A stretch of 64,000 nt of DNA from Bidens hawaiensis. Lineage: Eukaryota; Streptophyta; Magnoliopsida; Asterales; Asteraceae. A model generated the notes under the pieces. It did no database searches and was not told the origin of the DNA. It was given only the letters and a program-made list of their open reading frames with translations. The stretch lies in contig JAIQDT010005021.1 of NCBI GenBank assembly GCA_021521415.1, positions 62,001 to 126,000 on the forward strand. Direction: 5' to 3'. Both the position numbers and the translations under genes were made by a program. Shown here piece after piece: positions 60,153 through 64,000 of the stretch. Numbering within the stretch: the stretch's first letter is position 1; every line of letters begins with the position of its first letter.

Positions 60153-62020
60153 TGTCACACCCCAACCTAAGGCGGAAATGTTGGGGCGTGAGTTTTGATT
60201 CAAAGCTCATAAGCTAATATCATGCAATTTAAATGTGACGATATCTAATTAATTTAAAATTCAAGTACAACCATTCAAGGAAATTACAAAACGAAATCAA
60301 ATAATCTAGTATAAGTTTTAATCCTAAAGGTCAACTCTACGTGATCTTCATCTTGATATACAATCCAACTGATAACCTGCAAATGCGTACAAAATAAATA
60401 TTTTTGTCAACAACACATGTTAAGTGAGTAGATTACAAGTATTTTTTTATTAAAATATAATAATATATATGATGTGTGAAAAACATATATAATATTAAAA
60501 ACCAAGTTTTACCGAATTCACCTAAAAAAACACAATCGGCAAGTGTACCGGTCGCAATGTAGTTAGCAAGTAAGAACGGATATCGAACCTAGGACACTAT
60601 GGGTAAACTCTAATTATTAAACCTAAAAGATTACTAACCTAGACTTTCTTTTGATTTTTTTATAAATTTTTTTATATTAATTAAACTAATAAAACTTAAC
60701 TAATTAAAATTTAAACTAAAAATAAAACTTTATAAAAATTGGGTTTAAAACAAATATGAGAAACGACTACCTAGGTAATGGAATCCTACTAGTTAAACTT
60801 AATAGCTAACGAACTTGACTTGGTTGAAAAACAATATTTTAAAAAAATATGACACTAAAGACCACTAAAATACGCTAGATCGCCTCCCGGCCTCACCAAC
60901 GACACCCTAGAACTCTAATGACATGTGAAGCTCAATTGTTAAAGGGTTGGATCACCTCTCAGTCTCTCCTTACCTAATAATACTATGGTACCCCACAACC
61001 CAAATCACCTCCCGGTCTCTTCGGATACAATATATATTAATATAAAGGGGTATTTTTAATTAACTTGAACAAAACTTGTATCACAATAATCTAAGGGACC
61101 TCGGATAACTCACTCCCGTGGAATTATTACCCAAACCCGCAAAAGACAAAGATGACACAACACTAAATTGCCTCCCGGCCTCTCTAGTGAAAGAACAATA
61201 AAATCTAAACCACTTTCAATACTTATTCCTACGATTTTTTCGACCATAAACCGCAAACAAGTTGAAAACACAAAGTAGACAACCTAATCAAGCGCCTAAC
61301 AATCTCCAAAAAAAATATATATTAAACACAAGTGGAATAAATATTAAAGCAATAAAATAGATTCAATTACTTAACCATATCATGACCAAACCAATTAAAA
61401 ACTTTTACCATAATACCAAATCAACCAAACAACTAATAGTTCGTCAAACAATTAATATAACATAGTGCTCAACCAAAACCTAGGTAGTATAAAAGTTTAA
61501 CTACTCATAATTAAATACGAAACAAAAATATAATATAATATATTTTTATTGTTCATAAAATAAAGTTAAAAAGAAAATAGTTGATTGCCTTTTTTTGTTG
61601 TTGTATTGCTGTGCTACGATCTGCTCCCAAAAGATGACAATAATTCTTGGCCATAAATAAAATTTGCTCTCACAATTGTTTCTTTCTTATCTGCATGCAC
61701 CAATGATTATAATTTGCTTTTGATGTCACGTGCAAAACCAAAAGAAAACCCTTCACAGTAGTAGAACAGGAGGCGCACCCCACCACTTCTTATATTATTA
61801 GGTTATTGAGCTTTATATCTTACGAACCCAAAACAGTAGCCGGCTGTCTCTCTATTATCCTCTTTTTCATCTCTCTCTATTAATATATATAGTGTAGGGT
61901 TTTTATTAATTCTCCATAATTAATAAAACCTGAGCCCCACTCCAAACTCCACCAACAAGTTTAATTTCATAGGCCCAATTCTCTTTCTCTTTTTTTTTAC
62001 TTGCTTAGCCTTGGATTCCA
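60153..62020 (-). repeat. Athila LTR-C
   Basis: 1868-bp copy of LTR-A and LTR-B (TGTCACACCCC to TTGGATTCCA). On the left it joins block X exactly as LTR-A does. On the right it ends at the LTR border and continues into unrelated DNA, without the polypurine tract. By that side it is a 5' or solo LTR. No 5-bp duplication links its flanks (ATATC left, TTGAG right). Confidence 0.88.
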
Positions 62021-62386
62021 TTGAGTGTCTGTAAAACCATTGTCATGCGAATCGGACGTTGGCTACTACGACATGATGTGATAAATGAGGGTGTCGGTGA
62101 AACCATTGCCACGCGAATTGGGTTTTGGCCACTACGATGGTCGTATGATCATACTATAATGTGATTATAATGGACCTCTCCGAATGCGATAAAATATACA
62201 ATTAAATTAACATGTTAATAAATAACAAATAGTCATCAATTGATACACACACAGATATCACAGTTTGCTAATGAGTATATGATAAAGTATGTAAGTAATT
62301 AACGGGTAAGCATAAGTCCCCAAAACGTTTGAAAAACAAGTAAAATAGGGGAGTGATTACTCACCTTAATATTCAGGCGAGTTAAA
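62021..62386. other. Unassigned DNA with a 66-bp tandem pair
   Basis: Two diverged units at 62027-62071 and 62093-62137 share AAACCATTG, CGCGAAT or GCGAATC and CTACTACGA-like segments. No gene. The type of sequence resembles LTR or leader DNA of other elements. Confidence 0.5.
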
Positions 62387-64000
62387 TGTCACACCCTGAC
62401 CAAAGGCGGGGAAACATGCTAGGGTGTCACACCCCGACCAAAGGCGGCGGAACATGCCGGGATGCAACGGATTGCCCAAAACACAAGACACTATTAAAGT
62501 GACAATATTTAATTAACTCATTTATTTCATAAATCAATAAACAACACATCTTGTTCATACAAACAAATTGAATACAAGTAAACAAATATATTGTTCGTTT
62601 TACTAATATCCTAATAGTCTTGATACCGTTTTCGTCAAGTTCTCGAGTCAACCAAAGTCAAACCTGTAACATTTCATAAAATAAAGTTTGTCAACACAAA
62701 GGTTGGTGAGCAATTCATAAGTTTGAGCATATAAGTATATAGTGATAAAATGCCACAAAACTTGTATACGGAACAATAAATAAAATCAATAACTTGGATA
62801 AATAGATATCGCTAATAGAATTACGTTAGCAACACCTAGCAATAAGGGGATGCCAGATAGTCTAGGATTTTATAGTTATCGTTAATTGCATTACGTTAAT
62901 GACACCTAGCTATAAGGGGATGTCAGGTAGTCTAGGATATATAGATCAACCAACCAAAAGCGATAAACACATAGGCATAGAATCATAGAACACCAAATCG
63001 AACAAGTATCAAGTAAAGTATACAATAACGTTTGTGGTTTAAGATTCAAGTAAATAAGGAATTTAGTTTGATAAGTATGAAATGTCACCCCCAAAACAAA
63101 AGATGGAAAACGGGGTATGAAAGTACTCACGTTCAAGTATAAAACTTGATCGGCAAAATATGAATAATCGGGTGGATGGAGTTTAACGAGCAATGCCTAA
63201 ATAAAAATAAAAGCCTTGAATTAGAAAGGTTGTTTTGGAAATTCTTTAAAATAAAAGGCAAGAAGTGTAAATAATTAAAGTAAGGGTTTATAATGTAACT
63301 ATTAAAGAATTTATAATAATAACCTTTTAAAATGTAAGTTTGCTCGAAACCGGGTTAAAGTATCTAACCTTATTATTTACTTAAACTATGTTAAGTAATA
63401 AGGTGGGTAAAATGCAAGAATGCAAGTTACTTTGGGACAAAGATACTAAAACAGGTTTCAACGAGTGTTTCGGGTTGTTGGTTCAGGTCTTGATAATTGG
63501 TCAAACCCAAAGTCAACTTTCCAAAATGTAAATGTTACGAGATAACTCAATAAAACTTAATAAGGCTTAACCAAGTATGTAGTTCTATTGTTTTAGAACT
63601 AACAGCGTACGTAAAACGAGTGTTCGGTTTTTGTCGGTCCAAACTTTGTTATGAGATCAAGTTGGATCCAACATTTTCAAGTACTTAAGAGAATAATTAA
63701 AATCAGTTTGTAAACTATTTTTAAAGAAATATACAAGTCTTGATAGCTAAAAACACATTTGTGTTTCTTAAGCGAGTAAGAATCGTTTTAGTTCGGTTTG
63801 GTTCGGTTTTCATCTCTCAAATAGTTCATTGATGATCTCCACATGCCTGAATATTCAAGAACTTGTATAATAATTTATAAATGTAGAAACTTAAGTTTTC
63901 AACCAAAAGTTAACAATAAAGTCTTTAAAAAAAGTTTGGTTTTGGTTCGGTTTCCATCTCACAAAAAGTTCATAGACGGATTCCACATACCCATATATCA
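62387..64000. repeat. LTR-like DNA with two TGTCACACCC starts, runs off window
   Basis: TGTCACACCCTGACC at 62387 and TGTCACACCCCGACC at 62425 lie 38 bases apart, suggesting one LTR end next to or inside another. GTCAACACAAAGGTTGGTGAG (62690-62710) echoes motifs near 8856 and 34225. A 70-bp tandem pair lies at 62808-62870 and 62878-62940 (ACACCTAGC, TAAGGGGATG, TAGTCTAGGAT). No coding domain is seen. The right end is outside the window. Confidence 0.5.

Overview
This window is plant nuclear heterochromatin built almost entirely from nested transposable elements. I found no intact host protein gene, no rRNA or tRNA gene and no CRISPR array. The retroelement lineages (Ty3/gypsy Tat with a second, archaeal-type RNase H; Ty3/gypsy Athila; Ty1/copia SIRE-like with a large extra ORF), the hAT and Harbinger miniature elements, and the many LTR ends reading TGTCACACCCC point to an angiosperm. 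Remembered family resemblances suggest the daisy family (Asteraceae), which is an inference.

Layout. 1-747 is unassigned. 748-3424 is the 3' part of a decayed Tat element (integrase, 3' UTR minisatellite, polypurine tract, LTR) lying directly against the 3' end of a copia element (3425 to about 3800). 4466-7850 is a decayed reverse-transcriptase gene on the minus strand, split by a hAT element (4625-5503) with a perfect 8-bp target duplication. 8573-11830 looks like an old long LTR. 13845-26710 is a concentric inverted-repeat element filled with CACAATG arrays, and a 10.5-kb Tat retrotransposon (14854-25386, minus strand, target duplication ACAAT) is inserted in it. That Tat element carries a spliced antisense gene in its 3' region. 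26711-29989 is AT-rich with one Tourist-type MITE.

From 29990 to 62020 lies a tandem complex of one Athila family: a block I call X (30141-33968), LTR-A, 3' UTR, pol and gag on the minus strand, a repair-scar junction near 43280, LTR-B with a second 3' UTR, a second X, then LTR-C. The three LTRs are about 99% alike. The second X copy was then hit by a SIRE-like copia element (48467-58423, target duplication CCAAA). Its two 411-bp LTRs differ at a single base, yet its coding region is broken and most of gag is missing.

How the parts relate. The order of events can be read from the nesting: DNA transposons entered X first, the X/LTR block was then duplicated, and the copia element came last. 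The most interesting signals are a palindromic AGGCGAAGTT motif family shared by the copia LTRs and its internal spacer, a tandem pair of covarying RNA hairpins after copia pol, a splice acceptor just before the copia extra ORF, the spliced antisense gene of the Tat element, and the three-LTR Athila complex with filler DNA at its junction.
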